A stretch of DNA of 64,000 nucleotides from Candidatus Westeberhardia cardiocondylae (GCA_024648785.1 JABYQB010000003.1:1-64000); one strand, 5' to 3'. Counted from the first letter of the stretch, positions 34,672-45,488 are shown. The notes: generated from the letters alone by a model not told the origin. A program made the numbers and translations.

Positions 34672-35778
34672 TTATTTATTAATATGATATGTTAATATTT
34701 TAAACAATGACATTTCAACACATATTTGATAACTTGGTGCATATGGAAGATCTCTTCTTGCTTTTAATAATACTTTATAATAAAATTGTAAATCTTTTTT
34801 ATCAATATAAGAAGATAATTTTTTTAAACGACTAAATATATCACTTTCTTTAAAATATGAACTATCAAAAAATTTATTATATGATAGTTGAATACAAGAA
34901 ATACGATATAATAATAAAATCATATCAACTAACAAATTTTCCCAATTTAAACCAAGATTAGAGTATTTTTCAAGATTCAAAACTATTCCTTTAGTATCTA
35001 AAAAAACTAACGATTCAATTAAAGACAAAGAATAATTTTTATCAATGAAACAAAACATACAATGTACTATTCTTTCATTTATAAATCCTTTACCTAATAC
35101 TATAGCTTGATCTACCAAACTAAGTGCATCACGCATACTACCTTGTGATTCATTAGACAAAAAATGTAAAGCACTATCTTCAAAATTAATTTTTTCATTT
35201 AATAATATTAATTTTAATTTATCTTGAATTTGATCAACTAATAAAGACTGAAAATAAAATAACAAACAACGAGAAACAACAGTAATAGGTATTTTATGAA
35301 GATCAGTTGTTACTAAAAAAAACTTAACATATTCAGGAGGTTCCTCTAACACTTTAAGTAATGCATTAAAACTATATCTAGATAACATATGAACTTCATC
35401 AATTAAATAAATTTTAAATCTCCCATGAATTGGAATATACTGAACATTTTCTAATAATTCTCTAACATCTTCAACTTTAGATCGAGAAGCTGCATCAATT
35501 TCAATAAAATCAACAAAATTTCCTTTTTCAATTTGTAAACAATTATCACAAACACCACATGGTGAAATAGTAACACCTTTAGAACAATTTAAACTTTTAC
35601 CCATCAAACGAGCAATGCTAGTTTTTCCAACACCATGCATACCAGAAAATAAATATGCATGATGAAACCTATTTAAAGAAAAACTATTTTTTAATGCTTT
35701 AACAACATTAATTTGACCTACAATATCATCAAAAGTTTTAGGTCTCCATTTTCTAGAAAGAACAGTAAAATAAGACAT
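34672..35778 (-). CDS. dnaX: DNA polymerase III clamp loader, gamma-like
   Basis: DnaX is the ATPase of the clamp loader that places DnaN on DNA. About 368 residues, against 643 (tau) or 431 (gamma) in E. coli. The start is set at MSYFTVLSRKWRPKTFDDIVGQ. Walker A is GMHGVGKTS, the zinc site includes CGVCDNC, Walker B is LIDEVHML, and the SRC motif is SRCLLF. The protein stops right after domain III (YAPSYQICVEMSLFKILTY). The tau-specific domains that bind DnaB helicase and the polymerase alpha subunit are therefore absent. A short DnaX of this kind is also known from Buchnera. Confidence 0.95.
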   Translation of the reverse strand: MSYFTVLSRKWRPKTFDDIVGQINVVKALKNSFSLNRFHHAYLFSGMHGVGKTSIARLMGKSLNCSKGVTISPCGVCDNCLQIEKGNFVDFIEIDAASRSKVEDVRELLENVQYIPIHGRFKIYLIDEVHMLSRYSFNALLKVLEEPPEYVKFFLVTTDLHKIPITVVSRCLLFYFQSLLVDQIQDKLKLILLNEKINFEDSALHFLSNESQGSMRDALSLVDQAIVLGKGFINERIVHCMFCFIDKNYSLSLIESLVFLDTKGIVLNLEKYSNLGLNWENLLVDMILLLYRISCIQLSYNKFFDSSYFKESDIFSRLKKLSSYIDKKDLQFYYKVLLKARRDLPYAPSYQICVEMSLFKILTYHINK

Positions 35779-36149
35779 ATCTATCCTGTATTTAAATAAT
35801 AAAAACAATAAATAAAATTACATGATATAATAGTATAAAAAAAATTATATTTAAAATTTAAAAAATCAAAAATTAACACTATAACAAATTAAAAAATCAA
35901 AATATATTAATAATTTTAATACATTTAAATAAATTTAATTAGTAAATACCAATAATTTATTTTAAAAAACATAATAAAATATTAATTCAAAATATTTTCA
36001 AAATAAATAGTACATTTCAGTTATACCAATATGTTAAATAATATATAACACAAATACAAAAATATAAATAAATATTCTTAAAAAATTAAATATACTTTAT
36101 ATATCACATGATATAATAAAATAAACTATTTTCAGTATACATTAAAACT
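35779..36149. other. AT-rich spacer, dnaX-rplY
   Basis: Divergent spacer of 371 nt. The string CATGATATAATA occurs near both ends (about 35821 and 36108) and resembles a -10 region. No ORF or RNA gene is seen. Confidence 0.4.
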
Positions 36150-36440
36150 ATGATAACAATATACGCAACAAAAAAAAATAAAAACGGAACAAACAATAGC
36201 AGAAAACTTAGAAATAAAAATAATCTACCTGGAATAATATATGGTAACAAAAATACATCAATTCCAATTAAATTAGATGAAAAACAATATTATTTAATAA
36301 CAAGAAAAAAAAATATTTTTTTAAAAAAAATAATAAAAATATTAATAGATGATAAACTAATTGAAACAAAAATAAAAGAAATACAATATCATCCATGCAC
36401 GTCAAAAATTATACACATTGATTTTATAAAAATCAAATAA
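36150..36440 (+). CDS. rplY: 50S ribosomal protein L25
   Basis: Binds 5S rRNA in the large subunit. 96 residues (E. coli 94), the short single-domain form. Conserved landmarks are the N-terminal beta segment with RKLRNKNNLPGIIYG, the IPIKLDEK strand and the C-terminal EIQYHPCTSKIIHIDFIKI, which matches E. coli VQRHPYKPKLQHIDFVRA. L25 is dispensable in E. coli, so its retention here is mildly notable. Confidence 0.93.
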   Translation: MITIYATKKNKNGTNNSRKLRNKNNLPGIIYGNKNTSIPIKLDEKQYYLITRKKNIFLKKIIKILIDDKLIETKIKEIQYHPCTSKIIHIDFIKIK

Positions 36441-36645
36441 ATTAAAATAATAATTATATAATACATAATAAATTCAAATATAAAATAATTTTAAATACAT
36501 AATTATTTTTAAATTGTTTAAAATAATAAATATTACATTAAAATTTTTAGCATAAAATATATTATAAAAAAATAAAAAACAATTAAATTTATAATACATA
36601 TTATTAATTTTTTATTTATATTTACTAAAAATAAATATATAAATT

Positions 36646-36654
36646 TGTTATACT
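36646..36654 (+). promoter_or_regulatory. Possible extended -10 promoter of tktA
   Basis: TGTTATACT fits an extended -10 element (TGn followed by TATACT) 48 nt upstream of the tktA start. No good -35 is seen at normal spacing. Such matches are common in AT-rich DNA. Confidence 0.3.
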
Positions 36655-36702
36655 ATAATATATAAAAAATGTAAAAAATATACAAAATTTTTGGAGATCC
36701 TA

Positions 36703-38709
36703 ATGATATCAAGAAAAATTCTTGCAAATGCTATTCGTTTTTTATCTATAGATGCTATTGAACATGCAAAATCTGGACACCCAGGAGCACCAATGGGAAT
36801 GGCTGATATTGCAGAAGTATTATGGAGAGATTATATAAATCATAATCCAAATAATCCATCATGGATTAATAGAGACAGATTCGTTCTATCAAACGGACAT
36901 GCATCTATGATGTTATATAGTATATTACATCTCACTGGATATAATGTTTCTATAGAAGACATAAAAAAATTTAGACAATTAAACTCTAAAACACCAGGAC
37001 ACCCGGAATACAAGGAAACAGAAGGTATAGAAACTACTACTGGTCCACTTGGTCAAGGTCTTGCTAATGCAGTTGGATTTGCTATATCTGAAAAAATATT
37101 ATCAGAACAATTCAACAAACCTAATTATGAAATAATAAATCATTACACTTACGCATTCATTGGTGATGGTTGTTTAATGGAAGGAATATCACATGAAGTA
37201 TGTTCTTTAGCTGGAACTATAAAATTAGGAAAATTATTAGTATTTTATGACGATAACGGAATTTCAATTGATGGAAAAGTAAAAAATTGGTTTAATGATG
37301 ACACTTACTTAAGATTTTTATCATATGGCTGGCATGTAATAAAAGATATTGACGGTCACGATAGTAATGATATTAAACAAGCAATAAAAATATCAAAATC
37401 TATAACAAACAAACCATCTTTATTAATATGCAAAACAATTATCGCATTTGGATCAGAAAATAAAGCTGGAACTCATCAATCTCATGGTTCACCACTTGGG
37501 GAATATGAAGTTATAAGAACAAGAAAAAAATTAAAATGGAATTTTCCACCATTTATTATTCCAAAAAATATTTATAAATACTGGGACGCTAAAGAAAAAG
37601 GAAAAAAATTAGAAGATATTTGGAATAGAAAATTTTCTATTTACACAAAACAATTTCCAAAATTAGCGCAAGAATTTAAAAGAAGAATATCTGGAAAATT
37701 ACCAAAAACATGGAAAGAAAATATAAAAAACATTATTAAAACTTTAAAAAAAGAAAAAGAAAATATTTCTACAAGACAAGCATCCCAAAAAATATTAGAA
37801 AAAATAACACCAATATTACCAGAAATTATAGGTGGTTCAGCAGATTTAACACCAAGTACTTTAACAATGACATCATCATCTAAATCAATAAATCAATATC
37901 ATGGAGGTAATTACATCCATTATGGAGTAAGGGAATTCGGTATGACAGCTATAGCTAACGGAATAGCAAATTATGGAGGACTATTACCTTATACATCAAC
38001 ATTTCTAATTTTTACAGAATATGCAAGAAATGCAATTCGTATGGCATCATTAATGAAATCAAAACACATAATGATTTATACACATGATTCTATAGGAATA
38101 GGAGAGGATGGTCCAACTCATCAACCAATAGAACAATTATCAACTTTAAGAATAATACCAAATTTACATGTTTGGAGACCATGCGACCTAATAGAAACAG
38201 CTATCTCTTGGAAATCAGCAATAGAAAATCAAGGACCAACTGCTATAATTCTATCCAGACAAAATCTAAAATATAACAAAAGAACTGATACACAAATAAA
38301 AAACATATGTAAAGGAGGATATATTATAGCAGGTAATTACAACAATGATGATGTAGATTTAATTATTATGTCAACTGGATCAGAAATAGGATTAGCAATT
38401 GAAACATATAAAATATTAACCGAAAAAAAATATAAAATACGAGTTGTATCACTACCATCAACTAATATTTTTGATATGCAAGATAAAAAATATAAAGAAT
38501 CAGTACTACCAAAAAAAATAAAATCTCGTCTAGCTATAGAAGCAGGATATACTGATTATTGGTACAAATATGTAGGTCTAAATGGGAAAATTATTGGAAT
38601 AAATACATATGGAAAATCAGCTCCTTCAGAAAAATTATTTAATTTTTTTAATATAAATATTGAAAATATTTTAGAAAAATCTTACAAATTATTAAAAATA
38701 AAAAAATAA
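36703..38709 (+). CDS. tktA: Transketolase
   Basis: Thiamine-diphosphate enzyme of the pentose phosphate pathway. It supplies erythrose 4-phosphate, the substrate that AroF joins with PEP, so it feeds the aroF-tyrA pathway of this window. 668 residues (E. coli 663). The start is the ATG giving MISRKILANAI, with GGAG about 6 nt upstream; a TTG four codons earlier overlaps that site. Motifs are SGHPGAPMGMADIAEV, FIGDGCLMEGISHE with the ThDP motif, GVREFGMTAIANGI with the catalytic glutamate, and THDSIGIGEDGPTHQP. Highly conserved. Confidence 0.97.
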   Translation: MISRKILANAIRFLSIDAIEHAKSGHPGAPMGMADIAEVLWRDYINHNPNNPSWINRDRFVLSNGHASMMLYSILHLTGYNVSIEDIKKFRQLNSKTPGHPEYKETEGIETTTGPLGQGLANAVGFAISEKILSEQFNKPNYEIINHYTYAFIGDGCLMEGISHEVCSLAGTIKLGKLLVFYDDNGISIDGKVKNWFNDDTYLRFLSYGWHVIKDIDGHDSNDIKQAIKISKSITNKPSLLICKTIIAFGSENKAGTHQSHGSPLGEYEVIRTRKKLKWNFPPFIIPKNIYKYWDAKEKGKKLEDIWNRKFSIYTKQFPKLAQEFKRRISGKLPKTWKENIKNIIKTLKKEKENISTRQASQKILEKITPILPEIIGGSADLTPSTLTMTSSSKSINQYHGGNYIHYGVREFGMTAIANGIANYGGLLPYTSTFLIFTEYARNAIRMASLMKSKHIMIYTHDSIGIGEDGPTHQPIEQLSTLRIIPNLHVWRPCDLIETAISWKSAIENQGPTAIILSRQNLKYNKRTDTQIKNICKGGYIIAGNYNNDDVDLIIMSTGSEIGLAIETYKILTEKKYKIRVVSLPSTNIFDMQDKKYKESVLPKKIKSRLAIEAGYTDYWYKYVGLNGKIIGINTYGKSAPSEKLFNFFNINIENILEKSYKLLKIKK

Positions 38710-38781
38710 AATAAATTAAAAAATAATTTTATGTAAAATTAATTTAATAAAATATTTATTAACTACTGTATTAAAACTTAT

Positions 38782-39759
38782 ATGAATTATAAAAAACCAA
38801 AGTATTTTTATCCAATACCTTCAAAAAAACTTCCATTAACTCTAATTTCATTAGAAGAATGGGTATTAGTCACAATACAAGGAAAAAATAAAATACAGTA
38901 TTTACAAGATCAATTAACATGTAATATGTTTTCATTAAAAGAACATCAATTTAATTTTTCTGCTCATTGCGATGTAAATGGAAAAGTATTAAGTAATCTA
39001 TATATATTTAACTACAAAAAAGAGAATGCTATTGCATATATAGTCAGAAAAAACATATGTAATAAACAAGTAATGGAATTAAAGAAATATTCTATTTTTT
39101 CAAAAGTGGCAATAAATATAAGAAATGATATTTTATTATTGGGATTATCTGGAAAAACATCACAAAAAATATTTATGACACTTTTCAACAACACATTTAA
39201 TTTGACATTAAAACCAGTAATGCAAAATAATCATTTTGTATCATTGTACTTTAATTATCCTATTCCAAGATTCATATTTATTGCATCAAAAAAAAATATT
39301 TATAAACTGCAAAATAAACTAAAAAATACAGCTAAATTTAATAATAGTGAACAATGGGCATTATTAGATTTAGAAGCAGGATATCCAATAATAAATAAAG
39401 AAACATACAAAACATTTTTACCACAAGATCTTAACCTAGTAAAATTAAAAGGAGTAAATTTTAATAAAGGATGTTACATGGGTCAAGAAATTATTCTAAG
39501 ATATCAAAACAAAAAAAAAACAAAATTCTCTTTATATTTATTAACTGGAAAAAATAAATATACCCCAATACCAGGGGAAAATTTAGAAATCAAATTAAAT
39601 AATCAATGGTATTTTATTGGAAAAATATTATATTGTTGTAGAATTAACAACAATAATATATGGATACAGGCAACATTAAATGAAAGAATTCTACCACATA
39701 ACAAAATAATAAGAACAGAAAAAAAACATATAATATTAATGATATTATATATTAATTAA
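38782..39759 (+). CDS. ygfZ: Folate-binding Fe-S maintenance protein YgfZ
   Basis: YgfZ binds tetrahydrofolate and helps maintain certain Fe-S enzymes. In E. coli RlmN/MiaB-type radical SAM proteins depend on it. 325 residues (E. coli 326). The signature KGCYMGQEII, with the essential cysteine, is near residue 230; the N-terminal folate-fold block IQYLQDQLTCN and DVNGKVLSNL are visible. Its presence fits retention of RlmN and IscS here. The C-terminal barrel is diverged. It lies 72 nt after tktA and may be cotranscribed. Confidence 0.92.
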   Translation: MNYKKPKYFYPIPSKKLPLTLISLEEWVLVTIQGKNKIQYLQDQLTCNMFSLKEHQFNFSAHCDVNGKVLSNLYIFNYKKENAIAYIVRKNICNKQVMELKKYSIFSKVAINIRNDILLLGLSGKTSQKIFMTLFNNTFNLTLKPVMQNNHFVSLYFNYPIPRFIFIASKKNIYKLQNKLKNTAKFNNSEQWALLDLEAGYPIINKETYKTFLPQDLNLVKLKGVNFNKGCYMGQEIILRYQNKKKTKFSLYLLTGKNKYTPIPGENLEIKLNNQWYFIGKILYCCRINNNNIWIQATLNERILPHNKIIRTEKKHIILMILYIN

Positions 39760-40073
39760 TATTTAATCAAAATTAACAATATTAACTAATATTTAAAATA
39801 TTTACATAATATTATTATATATATTTAATAAAAATATGTAACGTATAAAATTATAACTTTATAAATCAAAATTAAAAAAATTCTTACATCTTATTTTTAA
39901 ATTAATTAAATGTAAAAATATACAATAAAAATAACAATTATATACATTTAATATTTATTAAATAACCAAAATTTATTAGTTTACTTATATAATTAAATTT
40001 ATAAAATACATATAATAATTCATAAAATATAAAAATAAATCGTATACATGATATAACAAAATATAACAAAAAA
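39760..40073. other. AT-rich spacer, ygfZ-orn
   Basis: Convergent spacer of 314 nt with no ORF and no clear terminator hairpin. Confidence 0.5.
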
Positions 40074-40619
40074 TTATAATTGGATAAAATGATCCCTGTA
40101 ATATAACATTTCTTCTACAGACTCCCTAATATCACTTAAAGCTCTATGAGTATTTTTCTTTTTAAATCCCAACAAAATTTCTGGTTTCCACCTTCTAACT
40201 AACTCTTTAATAGAAGACACATCTAAATAATGATAATGAAAATATGCTTCTAAAGATGGCATATAACGAAACAAAAAACGACGATCTTGAGCAATAGTAT
40301 TACCACAAATTGGAGATTTACCAAATGGAACCCAATTTGATAAAAATGATAAAGTTTTAATAACCGCTAATTCTTCATTGATATCACTAGACCTAACCTT
40401 ATCAATTAACCCACTAGCAGTGTGAATTTTTGTATTCCATTTATCCATCATTGCTAATCTTTCTGAAGATTGATGTATTGCCAACACAGGACCTTCCGAT
40501 AAAATATTTAGATGCATATCAGTAACTAAAGTTGCTATTTCAATTATACGATCATGATCAGGATTCAACCCTGTCATTTCTAAATCAATCCAAATCAAAT
40601 TATTAACATTAAATGACAT
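40074..40619 (-). CDS. orn: Oligoribonuclease
   Basis: DEDDh 3'-5' exonuclease that degrades 2-5 nt RNA oligomers to mononucleotides, the last step of RNA decay. 181 residues, the same as E. coli. Motif I is [20 protein letters not shown], the middle motif is in [13 protein letters not shown], and the final H and D are in [14 protein letters not shown]. Intact. It is divergent from psd; rsgA, which sits between orn and psd in E. coli, is lost. Confidence 0.97.
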   Translation of the reverse strand: MSFNVNNLIWIDLEMTGLNPDHDRIIEIATLVTDMHLNILSEGPVLAIHQSSERLAMMDKWNTKIHTASGLIDKVRSSDINEELAVIKTLSFLSNWVPFGKSPICGNTIAQDRRFLFRYMPSLEAYFHYHYLDVSSIKELVRRWKPEILLGFKKKNTHRALSDIRESVEEMLYYRDHFIQL

Positions 40620-41037
40620 AATATACTTTTAAAATAATAAATATTGTAAAAATAAACATTAAAATAATATAATATTAACATTAAAAATGTATATATACAA
40701 AAAATTCAAAAATAAAAACATAAAAAACATTTAATTTTTTAACTTTAATACTCATTATTTTACATAAATTAAAACATTAATTATAACAATCATTTTCGTG
40801 TATAAAAAAATAATTTTATATTAAAATAAATAAATATTTTATAACAAAAATTAAATGTAAAAATATATTTCAAAATTTTATATTATTTTAATAAAATTAT
40901 ATTAATTTACATATTAAGAAAATTTGACAATTATCTATATAGACTTATAAAATAAAAAGACAACTATTAAATATTAATTTAATCGTATAATTTTAATATA
41001 AAATTTTATTAATTTAAAAACCAATGAGGTTATCAAC
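40620..41037. other. orn-psd spacer, site of lost rsgA
   Basis: 418 nt where E. coli has rsgA. No RsgA coding remnant is readable. The region holds the psd promoter and ribosome binding site described separately. Confidence 0.6.
40924..40951 (+). promoter_or_regulatory. Sigma-70 promoter of psd-mscM
   Basis: A consensus TTGACA (40924-40929) is followed after 16 nt by TATAAA (40946-40951), upstream of psd by about 85 nt. An exact TTGACA in non-coding DNA is rare in this window, so this is the best-supported promoter seen. Confidence 0.6.
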
Positions 41038-41910
41038 CTGAACAAATTAAAAATTGTTATACAATACTTATTACCTAAACATCTATTAACTAAAATATTT
41101 GGATGGTGTGCAAAACAACAATTAGGCTGGATAACACGCCTAACAATTATGTTGTTTATACGAATCTATAACATAAAAATGCATGAAACACAATACCCTG
41201 ATATAAATACTTACTTAACATTTAATGACTTTTTTACCAGACAATTACGTAATGATGCTAGGCCAATAGATCATGATCCTGAATCATTAGTATTCCCAGC
41301 TGATGGAACAATTTATCAATTTGGAACAATTAAGGAAGGTTATTTATTACAAGCAAAAGATCACTGTTATACCTTACAATCATTATTAGCTAGACATGAT
41401 AATATAATAGAATTATTTAATAAAGGAAGTTTTATTACAACATATATATCACCAGGTGACTACCACAGGATACATATGCCATGCAATGGTATTTTAAAAG
41501 AAATGACATATGTCCCTGGAGAATTATTTTCAGTAAACAGATTAACAACATTTAATATTCCAAATTTATTTGCGAAAAATGAAAGATTAATTTGTTTATT
41601 TGAAACAAATTTTGGAATTATAGCACAAATATTAATAGGATCTATAATAGTAGGAAGTATTGAAACAATATGGGAAAAAAATATTACACCACCACATGGA
41701 AAAATAATTAAACATTGGAAATATTCAAATACAAATAATTCTAATGCAAAAATATTATTAAAAGGTCAAGAAATGGGAAAATTTAAACTTGGATCTACCG
41801 TAATTAATTTATTTGCAAATAATAGAATAAAATTTAATAAACAAATTCATATAAATTATTATGCTAAAGTTGGAAAAAATTTAGCTAAAGGAATAAAAAA
41901 AACTAAATAA
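41038..41910 (+). CDS. psd: Phosphatidylserine decarboxylase, CTG start
   Basis: Makes phosphatidylethanolamine from phosphatidylserine at the inner membrane. 290 residues (E. coli 322). The self-cleavage site giving the pyruvoyl group is LGST in FKLGSTVINLF. Catalytic blocks are FVTTYLSP-like ITTYISPGDYHRIHMPCNG and SIETIWEKNITPP. Homology extends upstream of the first ATG (41149): LNKLKIVIQYLLPKHLL matches E. coli LNSFKLSLQYILPKLWL. No ATG, GTG or TTG is available there. A CTG at 41038 with GAGGT 7 nt upstream is the likely start. mscM follows after 47 nt, an ancestral pair. Confidence 0.9.
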   Translation: MNKLKIVIQYLLPKHLLTKIFGWCAKQQLGWITRLTIMLFIRIYNIKMHETQYPDINTYLTFNDFFTRQLRNDARPIDHDPESLVFPADGTIYQFGTIKEGYLLQAKDHCYTLQSLLARHDNIIELFNKGSFITTYISPGDYHRIHMPCNGILKEMTYVPGELFSVNRLTTFNIPNLFAKNERLICLFETNFGIIAQILIGSIIVGSIETIWEKNITPPHGKIIKHWKYSNTNNSNAKILLKGQEMGKFKLGSTVINLFANNRIKFNKQIHINYYAKVGKNLAKGIKKTK

Positions 41911-41957
41911 AAATAACATTATTACTTTAATAACAACAATAAAATAAGATTAATATT

Positions 41958-44861
41958 TTGAAATTAATTATTTACATAATTGTTTTACCATATTTACTAA
42001 TATCAACATATATATTTAATGCAACAAAAGAAAATAAAATTGCAATAAACTCAAAAAATATTAAAAATATAGAAAACATTTCAAAAATAACAAAACTTAA
42101 TACAAATAAAAAAAATATAATTTTAAAAATACATAAAACAAAATATAAAGATAATATATCAAACAATTCTATTAACTGCATAAAATTTTTATATTTAAAT
42201 AACAAAATTGAAAAAAAATTATACAATCTAGAAAAAAAATTTGAAAAATTTTTCAAAAAAATTGATACACCACATTTATTAAAACAAGAAAAACAAAATA
42301 CAAAAAATAAACAAATAACAAATAATATATTCATAACATCACAACTTATACAACAAATTAATAACAATAAAATACTTTTTAAAAAAATAAATAAACAATG
42401 TAAAAAAATAAATATAATCATACTACAACAAAAAAAAATTTACTCACAAACTTCACAAATACAACATATTCTAGAAATTCTAAAAGAACAAACAAAGTGG
42501 ATACATGATTCTACAGAATTAAATGAAAGTATATATCTTAAAATATCAAAAAAACTATTAGAAATACTAAACACACATAAAAACAACAATGATATTGAAA
42601 TAGAAAAAACAAAACGTTTACATTATAAAAATTTGATAAACAAAAACAAAAAAAACCTACAAAAAAATACAAAAATTAATAATACAAAAAAAAACATAAA
42701 AAACTACTTTCTTGAAACACAATATAAAATACAAAATAAAATACTAAATTTATTAATACATGGGTGTGAAATTCAAATTTTAGAATTAACAAAACTAAAT
42801 TTCATCAATAAACAATTTAAAGAAAAAATAAAAGAAATACAAGAAGAATACCATAAACATTTATTTTGGATAGCTGATATTACTCCTATAAGTACATCAT
42901 TTCTTTACAACATCATTAAAGATATAAAAAAAATATTTACACAAAATATAATACATCAATTATCACATGCATGTAAAACTATACTTACAAAACAAGAGTT
43001 GTTTATTCCATTATTTTTTGTATTATTTTTTGTAATATTAAGTATTAACTCAAAACACCATTATTGTAAATTTCTTGAAAAATCTAGTATAAAGGTTGGA
43101 AAAGTAAACCAAGACAAATTTTCTTTAACATCAAAAAACATTTTTTTTTCAATATTAATTTCATTACCAATACCAATACTATGGACAACTATAGGGTATG
43201 TATTACAAAATACTTTCCCATATTCAATAGCAATACCAATAGGATCAGGGATAATAACATCCTCTCCTACTTTATTGGTATATATTATATATATTCATTT
43301 TTCTCATCCAAAAGGATTATTTCTCATACACTTTAATTGGCCTTATAACAAAATTAAAAAAACATTATATTACTGTAATATATTCATAAATATAATCATA
43401 ATTCTTATTATATCATTAATTACATTTAATAATTATAATAATAACGAATTTTCTGATACTTTGGGAAGATTATCATTTATTTTACTATGTACATGTTTAA
43501 CAATAATAAAAATAAAATTTAAAAATATAGGATTACCAATACATCTTGGGAAAAATAGTAATCACAAAAATATAATCAATCGTTTATTATGGAATTTAAT
43601 AATATATTCACCTATTATATTATCAATAGCATCATGTTTTGGTCATCTATCAACTACACAAATTCTATTAGTACGATTAGAAACATCAATATTAATTTGG
43701 TTTATGTTACTAATTGTATATTATACAATCAGACGCTGGATGTTCATACAAAGAAGAAGAATTGCATTTGAACAAGCTAAACAAAGAAGAGCAAAAATAT
43801 TAGCACAAAGAGAAAAGAATAAAAAAATATTATCAAAATCACAATTAAATAAAGCTGCTGATGAAGTTGATAAAAAAATATTAGATTTAGACACTATTAG
43901 TTTTAAATCATTAGAATTAATTAGATCAATTTTAACACTAATTTCTCTTGTGTTAATAATTTTATTATGGTCAGAATTACATTTCACATTCACTTTCTTA
44001 GAACGCATCACATTATGGGAAGTTACAACAAATACACAAGGAACACAATATATAACTTTAAATACTGTATTAATTTTTAGTTTAATTTTTATAATTACAT
44101 CACAAATGGTAAGAAATTTACCAGCATTATTAGAATTAACTTTATTACAACATTTAAATCTTTCACCTGGTACTGGATATGCAATTACAACTTTAACAAA
44201 ATATAGTCTTATGTTACTAGGTGGAGTTATCGGGTTTTCAATAATAGGGATTGAATGGTCAACTTTACAATGGTTAATTGCTGCATTAGGAGTAGGTTTG
44301 GGTTTTGGATTACAAGAAATATTTGCAAACTTTATATCTGGTCTCATGATACTTTTTGAAAAACCAATACGTATTGGAGATACAGTTACAATTCGTAAAT
44401 TAACAGGAAATATAACAAAAATTAATATTAGAGCAACTACAATAACTGATTGGGACAAAAAAGAAATTATTGTACCAAATAAAGCCTTCATTACTGAACA
44501 ATTTATTAATTGGTCTTTATCAGATTCAATAACAAGAATTGTATTAAATATACCAGCACCACAACACTCTAATATTAAACAAATTACAAAAATTATTTTA
44601 AAATCTGCAAATTCCTGTAATTTAATTATTCGACCTCCAAAACCAGAAGTATTTCTTGTAGACCTACAAAGAGGAATTCAATTTTTTGAATTACGTATAT
44701 ATACATCAAAAATGCAAAACAGAATACAAATAAGACATCAAATAAACAGTAAAATCATAGAATATTATAAACAATTTGGAATAAAAATACCACATCAACA
44801 ACAATATTTTACAGAAAATTTATCAACAGATAAATCTCCAGGAACAATAATATCAAAATAA
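41958..44861 (+). CDS. mscM: Large mechanosensitive channel MscM (YjeP)
   Basis: MscS-superfamily channel of the inner membrane that releases solutes on osmotic downshift. 967 residues (E. coli 1107). A signal peptide (KLIIYIIVLPYLLISTYIFNA) leads into a lysine-rich, coiled-coil-like periplasmic region (to about residue 330). Many membrane segments follow. The MscS core has the pore helix region TLQWLIAALGVGLGFGLQEIFANFISGL, then FEKPIRIGDTV and WDKKEIIVPNKAFI. A TTG start at 41958 is preferred because the signal sequence aligns with E. coli MRLIITFLMAW. A large channel retained in a reduced genome suggests osmotic shifts still matter. Confidence 0.94.
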   Translation: MKLIIYIIVLPYLLISTYIFNATKENKIAINSKNIKNIENISKITKLNTNKKNIILKIHKTKYKDNISNNSINCIKFLYLNNKIEKKLYNLEKKFEKFFKKIDTPHLLKQEKQNTKNKQITNNIFITSQLIQQINNNKILFKKINKQCKKINIIILQQKKIYSQTSQIQHILEILKEQTKWIHDSTELNESIYLKISKKLLEILNTHKNNNDIEIEKTKRLHYKNLINKNKKNLQKNTKINNTKKNIKNYFLETQYKIQNKILNLLIHGCEIQILELTKLNFINKQFKEKIKEIQEEYHKHLFWIADITPISTSFLYNIIKDIKKIFTQNIIHQLSHACKTILTKQELFIPLFFVLFFVILSINSKHHYCKFLEKSSIKVGKVNQDKFSLTSKNIFFSILISLPIPILWTTIGYVLQNTFPYSIAIPIGSGIITSSPTLLVYIIYIHFSHPKGLFLIHFNWPYNKIKKTLYYCNIFINIIIILIISLITFNNYNNNEFSDTLGRLSFILLCTCLTIIKIKFKNIGLPIHLGKNSNHKNIINRLLWNLIIYSPIILSIASCFGHLSTTQILLVRLETSILIWFMLLIVYYTIRRWMFIQRRRIAFEQAKQRRAKILAQREKNKKILSKSQLNKAADEVDKKILDLDTISFKSLELIRSILTLISLVLIILLWSELHFTFTFLERITLWEVTTNTQGTQYITLNTVLIFSLIFIITSQMVRNLPALLELTLLQHLNLSPGTGYAITTLTKYSLMLLGGVIGFSIIGIEWSTLQWLIAALGVGLGFGLQEIFANFISGLMILFEKPIRIGDTVTIRKLTGNITKINIRATTITDWDKKEIIVPNKAFITEQFINWSLSDSITRIVLNIPAPQHSNIKQITKIILKSANSCNLIIRPPKPEVFLVDLQRGIQFFELRIYTSKMQNRIQIRHQINSKIIEYYKQFGIKIPHQQQYFTENLSTDKSPGTIISK

Positions 44862-45052
44862 AAAAATAAACATATGATGTATATATAAGTACAATAAAAA
44901 AATTATTAAATTAATATTTAAAAATATAAATATATTTTTTTAAAATTTAAAACAATAAATTTACTTAAATTAAAAAAATATTTTGTAAAATTTCAGAATA
45001 CATTTAAAAACAAATAAATACATTAAAAAATTTTTATATAAAATTTTAAAAT

Positions 45053-45400
45053 TTAAAAAAATTTTTCCTTAATTTTTGCTCTTTTACCAATCATTTTTCT
45101 CAAATAATATAATTTAGCTTTACGCACAACACTGTGTCTATTAACTACAATACTTTCTATAATAGGTGAATAAAGTTGAAAAACACGTTCAATCCCTTCA
45201 CCATTAGAAAACTTTCTCAAAGTAAATGAAGAATTTAAGCCTCTATTACGTATAGAGATAACCATACCGTCAAATAATTGTAATCTTTTCTTTAATCCTT
45301 CAACTACCCATACTTTAACACTCAAAAAATCCCCAGGACAAAATTTTGGTATATTTTTTTTCATTTGTTCTATTTCAATTTTTTTAATAATATCACTCAT
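45053..45400 (-). CDS. rplS: 50S ribosomal protein L19
   Basis: Large-subunit protein at the interface with 30S. 115 residues, identical in length to E. coli. The start is set at [16 protein letters not shown], cognate to E. coli MSNIIKQLEQEQMKQD; seven upstream codons are not homologous. Conserved blocks are [42 protein letters not shown] and RKAKLYYLR. Last gene of the rpsP-trmD-rplS cluster, in which rimM is lost. Confidence 0.97.
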   Translation of the reverse strand: MSDIIKKIEIEQMKKNIPKFCPGDFLSVKVWVVEGLKKRLQLFDGMVISIRNRGLNSSFTLRKFSNGEGIERVFQLYSPIIESIVVNRHSVVRKAKLYYLRKMIGKRAKIKEKFF

Positions 45401-45488
45401 AAATATACTATTATAATTCAAATAAATTAGTTAATTTAAAACAAATATTATGTTTTAATTTTAAAAATATAAAATAATTTTATTTTTT

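Noticed and set aside
35821-36120. Repeated string CATGATATAATA in the dnaX-rplY spacer
   Set aside because: Two copies of a 12-mer made almost only of A and T, resembling -10 elements; too little to call a repeat family or regulatory system.
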